Below are positions 43,361 to 50,703 of a DNA stretch of 64,000 bases, one piece after another. Every line of letters begins with the position of its first letter. The first letter of the stretch is position 1. Source of the DNA: Firmicutes bacterium ASF500 (GTDB lineage: Bacteria > Bacillota > Clostridia > Oscillospirales > Oscillospiraceae); the NCBI GenBank assembly GCA_000492175.2, contig CP097573.1, positions 3,472,001-3,536,000 on the forward strand, read 5' to 3'. A program made the position numbers and the translations under genes. Under the pieces are notes generated by a model, which saw only the letters and a list, made by a program, of their open reading frames with translations, did no database searches and was not told the origin of the DNA.

Positions 43361-44258
43361 TTTGCTTTGCCTCTTTTCTCAAAAATAGTTTGCTCTCCGA
43401 CAAGAACAGCCCTGCCAGCGTCAGAAACGTCCCAATAGCGGCCAGAGCGGTGATTTTTTCACGGAGGATCGCCACGGAAGTCACCACTGTAATAACAGGA
43501 ACCATGTAGATATAAACGCTCGTTTTGACCGCTCCCAGCGCCTTGACCGCAAAATTCCAGGTGACAAAGCATAGGGCTGATGCGCCCAATCCCAAAAAGA
43601 GAATGTTGAACAGGTACACAGGATTTGCAAACCTTGCCAGTTCCAGCCTGAAATCGAACAGGAACAGAGTTGGGAGCATGAACAGGATGCCATAGTAGAA
43701 CACCCGCCGGGTGGTGAGAATGGTGTGGTAGCCGTAGCCGCTGATTTTCTTTGTCAGCACAGAATAACAGGCCCAAATCAGCGCGGCCAGCAACGCCAGC
43801 AAGTCCCCAGTGGGGTTTAGTTCCAGCTTGGAGCCGTTGAAGCTGATTAAAGCGATCCCGGTCATAGCCACTACAAAGCCAATGAAAAAGCTGGTATGAG
43901 GCTTTTCCTCTTTCAAAAACAGATGGGATAGAATGGCCGTGAAAAACGGAGCTACTGAGATAATCACCCCGACATTGGAGGCCATTGTGTAGGTAAGTGC
44001 GATATTTTCCAGCAGATAGTAAAGGCATATCCCGCATAGGCCCGCGGCGGCAAAGGTCAATTCCTGGTGCCTGTTCGTCCCTTTCAAACGCCGGGGATAG
44101 ACCAGCAGAAGGGCCAGCAGCCCCATGACAAAGCGGAAGAACAGTATCTCTACCGGCTGGAAGTCGGTCAGCAGAATTTTGGTGGAGATAAAAGTCGTTC
44201 CCCAAATGATGATCGTGAGCAGGGCGGAGAGATGGCCCGCTGTGCCATTACCCTTCAT
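43323..44258 (-). CDS. EamA-family (drug/metabolite) transporter
   Basis: A 311-aa membrane protein with ten hydrophobic segments in two EamA halves (each about 130 residues), for example SALLTIIIWGTTFISTKIL and LLALLAALIWACYSVLTKKI. Such permeases export metabolites or drugs. GGAGG lies 9 nt before ATG 44258. The start overlaps the end of the AraC gene by 11 bp, so the regulator and transporter are coupled; the AraC protein probably controls it. Confidence 0.88.
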   Translation of the reverse strand: MKGNGTAGHLSALLTIIIWGTTFISTKILLTDFQPVEILFFRFVMGLLALLLVYPRRLKGTNRHQELTFAAAGLCGICLYYLLENIALTYTMASNVGVIISVAPFFTAILSHLFLKEEKPHTSFFIGFVVAMTGIALISFNGSKLELNPTGDLLALLAALIWACYSVLTKKISGYGYHTILTTRRVFYYGILFMLPTLFLFDFRLELARFANPVYLFNILFLGLGASALCFVTWNFAVKALGAVKTSVYIYMVPVITVVTSVAILREKITALAAIGTFLTLAGLFLSESKLFLRKEAKQNGLAKREVRHGD

Positions 44259-45084
44259 GCGGCATTTCCTCCGTATCCTTGAAGATGTCCCGATAGATAC
44301 CGGGGGCCAGTCCAATAAATCGGTTGAAATAATTGGAGAAGTGGCTTTGATCGGAAAAGCCGGTTTGCAGCGCCGCCTCAACGGGGGGAACCCCTTGTTC
44401 CAGTAGCTTTTTGGCCTTGCCGATACGAATGTTTTCCAGGTAGCTGTACGGCGTAACACCTTTTGAGCAGGTAAAGGCCCGGAGCAGGGTGGATTTGCTC
44501 AATCCGGCACAACGGCAAATCTGATCCAGATAAATTCGCTCGGCATAATGCTGTTCCATAAAGGCACAGGCTTTTTCAATTTCCTCCCGGCACTCCGGGA
44601 TGCAGTTCTCAAAAGGCTGGCCGTATTGCTGGATTAGCAAAGAAATCAGAAACAGCAGATTTTCCTCTTTTCCAAATTCATTGGAGCCTTTCATCACCAG
44701 CTCATGGAGCGGGCGCAAATAGCAGGTGACTTCTTCATCAAAAATCACGTTTTGGGAAAATCCAGGCAGCTCCCGTCTGCCGGTGACTTCCTCCGCCAAG
44801 TCCAGCATGACCTCCTTGGTGATGTTGAAGCCCCGGTAATCCAGTGTCCCGCCGTCACTCTGGGCACAGGCGTGGTTGTCCCCTGGGTTGAACAGAAGAA
44901 CATCGCCCCTTGTGATGGTGTACTCCTGATTTTTGCAGGACAGGACACGCTCCCCATCTTCCATGAAGCCGATCACATAGTATTCGTGAAAATGGTTTGG
45001 AAAAGGCTGCACAATGCCCTCAAAACGGTAAGCCTCTATGCGGAGTTCATTATCGTAGACCACCGTTCGTACTTCTTTTTTCAT
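44248..45084 (-). CDS. AraC-family transcriptional regulator
   Basis: A 278-aa regulator: an AraC-type cupin sensing domain (FPNHFHEYYVIGFM, GDVLLFNPGDNHAC) then two helix-turn-helix motifs (YLDQICRCAGLSKSTLLRAFT and VEAALQTGFSDQSHFSNYFNRFIGLAPG). AAGGAGG lies 8 nt before ATG 45084. The reading frame stays open upstream into an IS1182-type transposase fragment, but this is accidental. The IS remnant now provides the upstream sequence, so the native promoter may be lost or replaced. Confidence 0.88.
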   Translation of the reverse strand: MKKEVRTVVYDNELRIEAYRFEGIVQPFPNHFHEYYVIGFMEDGERVLSCKNQEYTITRGDVLLFNPGDNHACAQSDGGTLDYRGFNITKEVMLDLAEEVTGRRELPGFSQNVIFDEEVTCYLRPLHELVMKGSNEFGKEENLLFLISLLIQQYGQPFENCIPECREEIEKACAFMEQHYAERIYLDQICRCAGLSKSTLLRAFTCSKGVTPYSYLENIRIGKAKKLLEQGVPPVEAALQTGFSDQSHFSNYFNRFIGLAPGIYRDIFKDTEEMPHEG

Positions 45085-45198
45085 ACGGTGTACCTCCTTG
45101 CCTGTCCCATTATAACAGCCGGGGATTATGTTGGCTTGTAAAATATCTTCATTTTTAGTGTGGCGGAGCAAGCGGCGCAGGGATGGGTCAGCCAATCC

Positions 45199-45813
45199 CT
45201 TCCCTCCAGCTTTGGGTGGTTCTTCTTCATCATCCAGTGGCTTTTTTCCATGAGCCTCCCGGTCCGCGTTCACTTCCGCCAGTAGTTCTTCCTGGTATCG
45301 TTTTGCTGCTGCCGGTACTTCCTGCTTCATTTTCTTCTTCAGATTTGCGCTGGCTTTGATGTGTGTCCCATCTATAAATACCGCCGCCGGGGTCAGTGCT
45401 CCCGCACTGCCCGCCTCCTCCAATATCCACTGAAACACCAACTCTATCGTTTCCGGAGTGTACCGGTGCCGGAAGTTGTAGCTCACCGTGGAAAAATGGG
45501 GCAGCTCCTCACTCAGCGTGTATCGCAGAAACCACCGGTATGCTACATCTGTCTGGGCTCTGCGCAGCGTTCCCCGCAAAGAGGTATTCCCATCCAAATG
45601 CTGCAGCAATACGATTTTGAATAGCACCACTGGGTCGATGCCCCGCCGGCCCTCTTCTTCGCTGTACAACGCCTCCACGATTTCGTACAATTTTTCGAAA
45701 TCTACCGCTGCATCCACCTGCCGCAATAGATGTTCGGGCGGCACCAGGCTTTCTGTGTCCACCATTTCTATGACCCCTCGCTCATTTTTCCCTCGCTCCA
45801 ACATTTCCCTCAC
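45199..45813 (-). pseudogene. N-terminal fragment of an IS1182-type transposase
   Basis: About 205 codons of the N-terminal part: SLVPPEHLLRQVDAAVDF, GRRGIDPVVLFKIVLLQHL, LPHFSTVSYNFRHRY, VFIDGTHIKASANLKKK. The homology stops at PPKAGGK (about 45199), and unrelated DNA continues the frame into the AraC gene. The middle and C-terminal parts of a closely similar transposase are at 61582-61902 and 59470-60001. Confidence 0.85.
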
Positions 45814-45844
45814 CCCTTACTCCCTATTTTATCATCTTTACATG

Positions 45845-45882
45845 AAAAAGTCTGCCATTTGGCAGACTTTTTCGACAGGCTG
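45845..45882. mobile_element. Terminal inverted repeat and hairpin of the IS1182-type element
   Basis: AAAAAGTCTGCC/GGCAGACTTTTT (45845-45872) is followed by TTTTTCGACAGGCTG (45868-45882). The latter nearly matches TTTTTCGACAAGCTG at 59984-59998, next to the C-terminal transposase fragment. The two look like the opposite ends of the same type of IS. Confidence 0.65.
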
Positions 45883-45915
45883 TCACGCCCTTATAGGGCG
45901 TGTGCAGACCACCCG

Positions 45916-46290
45916 TTATACGGGTGGTCCTGACTTTCGATAGCCGATCTCCACCGCCGGATTTTGGGCGGAGATGTGGTCCAGGACCCGCTGACCCGCC
46001 GCCTTGTCCTCCACCTGCCACTGGACCTCCTGCCCGCCGCCGCAGGACATGGCCACATAGAACTGGTCAAAGTTGGCGGTGGCGCAGCACATCCGGGCTC
46101 TGACCTCCTCCTGACGCAGCCACGCCCGGACAATCTGCCTACAGGGCACATAGGCAGCCCCGGAGAGTTTGCGGAGATACAGGCATTGCGCCCCCAGCCG
46201 CACCTTGCCCTCCTCATGGGCCTGGGCGTAGTCCGCCTCCAGCGTACCGTCCGGCAGGATTTCCCGGGAAAGCTCAGGCTTGAATTTCAT
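45916..46290 (-). CDS. Conserved hypothetical protein beside tRNA-Arg
   Basis: A 124-aa soluble protein with good codon bias. Notable parts: LSREILPDGTLEADYAQAHEEG, VPCRQIVRAWLRQEEVRARMCC, NFDQFYVAMSCGGG. No catalytic motif is recognised. AGGAGG lies 8 nt before ATG 46290, and a hairpin (45907-45929, GACCACCCGT and complement) includes its stop codon and may terminate it. It probably belongs to the core chromosome rather than the mobile DNA. Confidence 0.6.
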   Translation of the reverse strand: MKFKPELSREILPDGTLEADYAQAHEEGKVRLGAQCLYLRKLSGAAYVPCRQIVRAWLRQEEVRARMCCATANFDQFYVAMSCGGGQEVQWQVEDKAAGQRVLDHISAQNPAVEIGYRKSGPPV

Positions 46291-46458
46291 GGATGCCACC
46301 TCCTAATTTACGCTATTTTATCACAGCCCAAAGGGCCGCACAAGCCGTGCTCAGACAAAAAGAAAAATAAACCAACAAATTGTAAATTTCCTCTTGCTTT
46401 TTCAAATCGGGTGTGCTATAATAACGAAGCTGTTCGAGGGAAATGCTCGTTACAGTAT

Positions 46459-46535
46459 GCGGCTGTAGCTCAGTTGGATAGAGTGACTGGCTACGAACCA
46501 GTAGGTCGGGGGTTCGAATCCCTTCAGCCGTACCA
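46459..46535 (+). tRNA. tRNA-Arg(ACG)
   Basis: A complete cloverleaf with encoded CCA: acceptor GCGGCTG/CAGCCGT (one G-U), D-arm GCTC...GAGT, anticodon arm GACTGG-CTACGAA-CCAGTA with anticodon ACG, and T-arm GGGGGTTCGAATCCC. A hairpin with a 12-bp stem (46554-46582) follows as likely terminator. tRNA genes are frequent integration sites, and mobile DNA begins a short way downstream. Confidence 0.95.
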
Positions 46536-46553
46536 AAGCAAATGCCCACTTTA

Positions 46554-46582
46554 GATGCCGTAGGCTAAACGCCTACGGCATC
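46554..46582 (+). terminator. Hairpin after tRNA-Arg
   Basis: GATGCCGTAGGC pairs perfectly with GCCTACGGCATC around TAAAC. The T-run that follows is poor (AGTGGTTT). Confidence 0.55.
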
Positions 46583-46658
46583 AGTGGTTTCCGGGGATTT
46601 TAACCCCCAAATTTTCACCAGTCAAACGGGAGATGTAAATGAGGTTTTTTTAGTGACT

Positions 46659-46687
46659 GGCGGGGTTCGAACCCTCGTAATACACCA
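46659..46687 (+). other. tRNA-like 3' fragment
   Basis: GGGTTCGAACCC (a perfect T-arm) followed 10 nt later by ACACCA-like sequence resembles the 3' third of a tRNA, and it is preceded by AGTGACTGGC, also found in the tRNA-Arg anticodon arm. No matching 5' half exists. It may be a scar of integration or recombination. Confidence 0.35.
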
Positions 46688-46726
46688 TTCAAAAAGGGCG
46701 CTAAGATTTTGAAGCGCCTGCATCTG

Positions 46727-46779
46727 GCGTCGGTCCGTCAATCCCAAGGGAATTGACAGACCGGCGCTTTTTGTTTTTT
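46727..46779 (+). terminator. Strong intrinsic terminator
   Basis: A long hairpin (GCGTCGGTCCGTCAATCCC with a near-complement ending at 46767) is followed by TTTTTGTTTTTT. It closes whatever is transcribed from the tRNA region on the plus strand. Confidence 0.8.
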
Positions 46780-46892
46780 CAGGAAAACACAATATCCCCA
46801 GCGCCTGTTTTCAAAACAGGCAAAATCAAAAAGGGCCCTGTACTTTTCAGCAAAAAAAGTTACCATTACATTAGAAAGCAAGGAGGACCAAA

Positions 46893-47586
46893 ATGAACGT
46901 AGAAGAAAAAAGCAGATACTTCCAAGAACTAACCCTGAACCTCCAGCACGAGGGCTTCGCCGTAAAACCAGAAACAGAGGAGGGCCTCCTGCCGGTGGAG
47001 CTGGACGGCCAGCACCTCTGCCTTCACCGGACTAGCCGTTACAGAGGAAAACTATCAGGAGCAGCTCCGCCCGGCCATCAACTTGGGCTTTAATTACTGC
47101 GGCCAGGCGTTCTTCAAGGCGCCGGAGGGAATGTTTGAGTATGATGTGTTTCTGGACACCTTCATGCCCTGCGGCGGAAAAGTCAACTATTACGATGACG
47201 GCATCTCCATGATGACCAAGGCCCACGGCCTCCGGGTTTCCGCCGCCATCGTTCCCAGCGAGGGGACCGCCATGGACGTGGTGGAGCGGGCGTATCAGGA
47301 CCTGAAGGCGGCTGGGCGGCAGTACGATGAACAGACGTTGTTCCAGGACGCCTACAACGAGGAGGGCAACAACGCCTGCCGCCTCACAGTTTACTATGAC
47401 GGGGGACGCACCCGTGTCACAGTGCTGGTGGCGATCCAGGAGCGGGAGGGGTACTATCTCTTCAAGGAGATGACCTGTCTGCCCGAGGAGGCCGACAGTG
47501 AATATCAGGCGGTCTTCAAGGAGATGGAGACCACCTGCGGCATCGAGGTCTCTGTGATGGAAGACCTGGGCCGGCACAGTCAATGA
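46893..47586 (+). pseudogene. Hypothetical protein gene with a frameshift
   Basis: AAGGAGG precedes an ATG at 46893 that opens a frame with good coding bias (NVEEKSRYFQELTLNLQHEG ... VELDGQHLC). Near 47020-47030 the coding signal moves to another frame, GLAVTEENYQEQLRPAINLG, and runs to 47586 (YCGQAFFKAPEG, FLDTFMPCGGK, CRLTVYYDGGRTRVTV). Together they would encode about 230 aa. The family is not recognised. Followed 19 nt later by the membrane-protein gene. Confidence 0.5.
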
Positions 47587-47605
47587 CAGAAAGAGAGGGA
47601 ACAAC

Positions 47606-48835
47606 ATGGATTTGGAACGGGAGAATCCTCGTGACAATGTGATTGCAGGTACTGTGGGAGCGTTTTTGGGCTCCTTGATTGGCGTGGCCTGCATCGTGAT
47701 CTTCAACAAGCTGGGATATGTGTCTGCGGTGTCCGGCGTGGTGATGGCGGTGTGCGCCATCAAGGGCTATGCCCTGCTGGGAGGGAAACTCACCAAGCGG
47801 GGCGCGGTCATTTCCGGTCTTTTCATTCTTGTGATGACCTACATAGCCACCAAGCTGTGTTTTGCCCTTGCGGTGATGGAGGCTGCCACAGAGGAGGTCA
47901 GCTTTTTCCTCGTCTATCAAAGTATTGGGCGGTTTCTGGAGGACAGTGAGCTGAGACGAATTTTCCTGGGAGAACTGGCGCTGCAATACCTCTTTACCCT
48001 GATCGGCGGTATCCCCACCATCATTTCCAGCCTCCGTGAGCCATTCAAGCGTCCTGAACGACCGCAAAACACCGCCGGACAGGACGAACAGCCGCCCATT
48101 CAAGGAGATTTCTATGCCCTGCGTAAGGATTGGATGCGCCCCCTGCGGCTGAGTGTCTTTGTGCCGCTGCTGGCCATCATGGTCATGGTGGTAGGCGGAT
48201 TTATTGCCACTGCCTTTGTCCACGAAACACGGCTGATGGGCGCTATCACTCTGGGCGGCTTTGTCAGCGGGGTGTTTCTGCTTTGCGCGGCGATCCCTAC
48301 GCTCCAGCTGTGCAACGCCTTCCACATCCTGTTTGTCCGGGCCGGGGGAAAGCTGTGGCGGTTGGATTTGCAACGGTTCTGCGGCATCCAGACCTGGGAG
48401 AGCCTGCCCTCCAGCAAGCAGGCAGCCATCAAATGGGACATCCTGTGTGAGATCAGATGCCTGCTGGACGGCGAAGCTCCCAGCTACGGCCCCGGCGCAT
48501 TGACGGAGCTGAAAGACCTCCAGGTGGAAAAGGAGGACAACTGGAGTTGGAAGTGCTTCTATGAGACGCCAGACGGCAAACGGAAAAAGCTACGGATCAG
48601 TAAGGGCTATCCGGACTTCTGCCCTGTCTCCGGTCTGGAACGCTCTCAGGGGCCTACACCCGCCCGCTGGATATTCATTCCCCTCTCTTTCCTGGTGACT
48701 GCGGCGGTAATCGCCGGATTCTGGGCGGTAGATATGCCCATTACCTTTGGCCCGTCACGGAGTCAGTCCCAAAACTCGGATTCTGCACCGGAGGCGGACA
48801 CACAGCCCCAGGTCAAGAACATGTCTGGAGTATAA
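47606..48835 (+). CDS. Hypothetical multi-pass membrane protein
   Basis: A 409-aa protein with an N-terminal membrane domain (four hydrophobic segments in residues 12-140), two more segments near residues 178-235, a cytoplasmic or extracellular domain of about 120 residues (WRLDLQRFCGIQTWESLPSSK ... RKKLRISKGYPDFCPV), and a final membrane helix (IFIPLSFLVTAAVIAGFW). No family is recognised. GAGAGGGA precedes the ATG. Same strand as the previous broken gene. Confidence 0.6.
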   Translation: MDLERENPRDNVIAGTVGAFLGSLIGVACIVIFNKLGYVSAVSGVVMAVCAIKGYALLGGKLTKRGAVISGLFILVMTYIATKLCFALAVMEAATEEVSFFLVYQSIGRFLEDSELRRIFLGELALQYLFTLIGGIPTIISSLREPFKRPERPQNTAGQDEQPPIQGDFYALRKDWMRPLRLSVFVPLLAIMVMVVGGFIATAFVHETRLMGAITLGGFVSGVFLLCAAIPTLQLCNAFHILFVRAGGKLWRLDLQRFCGIQTWESLPSSKQAAIKWDILCEIRCLLDGEAPSYGPGALTELKDLQVEKEDNWSWKCFYETPDGKRKKLRISKGYPDFCPVSGLERSQGPTPARWIFIPLSFLVTAAVIAGFWAVDMPITFGPSRSQSQNSDSAPEADTQPQVKNMSGV

Positions 48836-48875
48836 TCAGCATGATAAATTATAATTTGTTGCGGAGGCAAACATT

Positions 48876-49466
48876 ATGGATAGAAAAAACTATATTCAAA
48901 CTGTAATAGAAAAATTTGGAATCGAACACCCGGAAGTGGAATTGAGAAGATCAATGATTTTAGATCAAGATATAGTTGATCTTGAAAACAGGCTCAATAT
49001 TATCATACCAAATGCAGTAAAAGATTATTTTCGGTCTTATACATTGTCTGTCCCTTTTGTTACGGGGAAAATGCTGGGGGACTTCTCAATGACATATTGC
49101 GAAGAAACAGGCGGATGGCGTGAACTTGAGATAGAAGAAGAAATTGCAACGACAATTCTCCAGCTTCCTTTAATGTTTCCCAATAAGGACTTGAGCGAAT
49201 TTGAACGAAGCAATACGATATTTCATGGAACCGGATTCCTATACCTGGGCTTATACAACGAAGAATACTACGTTTTGCTTGACGTGCAGAGTGAACAGGT
49301 GTATCAAGTGGACATGGCTCGAGTTCGCCCGACATTAGGAGAAGAAACCAGAGCAGATATTCTAAGATGGGCGCTTCCATTTTTTAATAAATTTGAAGAT
49401 TTGGTACGTTGCTTTTTCGGCGGCGAACTTTACGATGAGGATGAGTTGACATTCGATATTGAATGA
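48876..49466 (+). CDS. SMI1/KNR4 (SUKH) family protein
   Basis: A 196-aa AT-rich gene. The pattern of SUKH proteins is seen: an N-terminal helix with VDLENRLNIIIPNAVKDYF, then GDFSMTYC, FHGTGFLYLGLYNEEYYVLLDV, and the late WALPFFNKFEDLVRCFFGG helix. SUKH proteins commonly act as immunity proteins of contact-dependent or polymorphic toxins. An Rhs-core remnant is at 34627, so a past toxin-immunity locus is plausible, but the two are 14 kb apart. GGAGG lies upstream of the ATG. Confidence 0.7.
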   Translation: MDRKNYIQTVIEKFGIEHPEVELRRSMILDQDIVDLENRLNIIIPNAVKDYFRSYTLSVPFVTGKMLGDFSMTYCEETGGWRELEIEEEIATTILQLPLMFPNKDLSEFERSNTIFHGTGFLYLGLYNEEYYVLLDVQSEQVYQVDMARVRPTLGEETRADILRWALPFFNKFEDLVRCFFGGELYDEDELTFDIE

Positions 49467-49520
49467 GATGGAGCAAAAGCAATCCCCGTTCATCGGAAAG
49501 CTAACTATACAGGAATTTAT

Positions 49521-49667
49521 ATGGCTGAAAAATCATTGGTTTTTGACAAGGAATACAGAACAAAAATAGCCGATTCTTTTACAGAACTATTTAGAAACGC
49601 AAAAGTGCAGCGACTTTTCCGTAGTTACTATCGCTATGGCTGTGATAAAGGTGAGGATGGAAGGTAA
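49521..49667 (+). CDS. Possible small protein or gene fragment
   Basis: A 48-codon AT-rich frame (basic and aromatic: FDKEYRTKIADSF, RLFRSYYRYGCDKG). The frame is open upstream to about 49470, and AGGAATTTAT is the only ribosome-like site. It may be the tail of a longer lost gene such as a toxin. No family is recognised. Confidence 0.25.
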   Translation: MAEKSLVFDKEYRTKIADSFTELFRNAKVQRLFRSYYRYGCDKGEDGR

Positions 49668-49781
49668 TTCCCAGTTTATCACCCAATATAGAGTTAAAAT
49701 TTGTCGAAAAAAGCCTTTTTTTCTCAATCAGGTGAGTCGAACTCCCCTCCACTCCGAGATCAGTCTTTCATAAAGGCAAGC

Positions 49782-49834
49782 AGCCCTCTGCGGTTCGCTG
49801 GAACCTATCCGGTGAACCATAGAGGGCTATTTTT
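49782..49834 (+). terminator. Branched hairpin with T-run
   Basis: AGCCCTCT (49782-49789) pairs with AGAGGGCT (49821-49828), enclosing GGTTC/GAACC; ATTTTTCATTTT follows. It separates the SUKH island from the conjugation module. Confidence 0.6.
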
Positions 49835-49995
49835 CATTTTCCGCCATTGTTACATTTTTCTTTCATTTCGTAGTATTCGAGTAACAGGTTGGTGATGTAC
49901 TGCGCAGTGGTCAGGCCCGACTGTTCTCTGGCCACGCAGACGCGCTGGTGCAGGTCTAAGGGAAGCTGGGCACACAAGTTTCTTGTCTCTGGCAT
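49834..49995 (-). CDS. Small ICE-associated protein, ribbon-helix-helix-like
   Basis: A 53-aa protein: LCAQLPLDLHQRVCVAREQSG then LTTAQYITNLLLEYYEM, which fits a short beta strand plus two helices as in ribbon-helix-helix DNA-binding proteins. AAGGAG lies 9 nt before ATG 49995. Similar small proteins occur in conjugative elements of Clostridia. It is transcribed away from the conjugation genes and could regulate them. Confidence 0.6.
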   Translation of the reverse strand: MPETRNLCAQLPLDLHQRVCVAREQSGLTTAQYITNLLLEYYEMKEKCNNGGK

Positions 49996-50049
49996 GGTGT
50001 TCTCTCCTTTCCGCTGATTGCAACGCAAGTATACTCGATACAGGCGTTT

Positions 50050-50703
50050 TTGACACAAAAAGAGCTTCTGACCCAGCCCTACACCAAGAGCAGCGACAAG
50101 CAGTACAAATATCGAACGTTTGACTCACCCATAGGCCGTAAGCTAAAAATCGTCAACCAGCGGCTTTATGACTACGCAGCCAAGGCAGGGTTTCCCCCCA
50201 ACTTTTTCCGCGAAACCTACTTTGACCGGGTAACGTTCTACTGCATACCCGACCACACGGATTTTAATTTCTCCACTTTCAGCGACTGCACCTTTTCCGT
50301 GTGCCGGGTCAGGGAGGCCACCTTTGACGGGGCAAGCATTTTTAGCTCCGAATTTCAAAGCTGCGCCATACAGTACGCCACGTTCTTTGATGCGTCCATC
50401 GCCCACACCCATTTCCACGACAGCACCCTGCGAAATGTTTCGTTCCAGAAAGCACACCTGACATCCTGCAATACCGTTGACTGTGAATTAGATGGCATTG
50501 GCTTCTTGAACGCGACACTGGACGGCTGTTTTTTTGGACGGGTAGCCGCCCACGGCATCCGTAACCTGCACACTGCCACCATCACCCAGGGCGGCGCGAC
50601 AGACTACGAGGTGAAGCGTAACCGGGAATCCATTTTTGCCGCGCTCCGCCCTGAGCAGGGGACGCGGCAGGAGCTTCCGGCGAAAAGGCGAGGTGGGCGG
50701 TGA
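50050..50703 (+). CDS. Pentapeptide-repeat-like ICE protein
   Basis: A 217-aa protein with a central right-handed helix-type repeat of about five residues (YFDRVTFYCI, FSDCTFSVCRVREATFDGA, FQSCAIQYATFFDASI). Its N-terminus PYTKSSDKQYKYRTFDSPIGRKLKIVNQRLYDYA is typical of a protein found just before VirD4 in clostridial ICEs. The start is a TTG at 50050 without a good ribosome site, so its 5' end may be lost. The stop overlaps virD4 by 4 bp. Confidence 0.65.
   Translation: MTQKELLTQPYTKSSDKQYKYRTFDSPIGRKLKIVNQRLYDYAAKAGFPPNFFRETYFDRVTFYCIPDHTDFNFSTFSDCTFSVCRVREATFDGASIFSSEFQSCAIQYATFFDASIAHTHFHDSTLRNVSFQKAHLTSCNTVDCELDGIGFLNATLDGCFFGRVAAHGIRNLHTATITQGGATDYEVKRNRESIFAALRPEQGTRQELPAKRRGGR

Noticed and set aside
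44248..45813. A genuine transposase-AraC fusion protein of 521 residues
   Set aside because: The transposase is truncated mid-domain, and the AraC part has its own start and a strong ribosome site at 45084.
50143..50457. Minus-strand frame opposite the pentapeptide-like gene
   Set aside because: No ribosome site, no domain, and it is a shadow of the plus-strand coding sequence.
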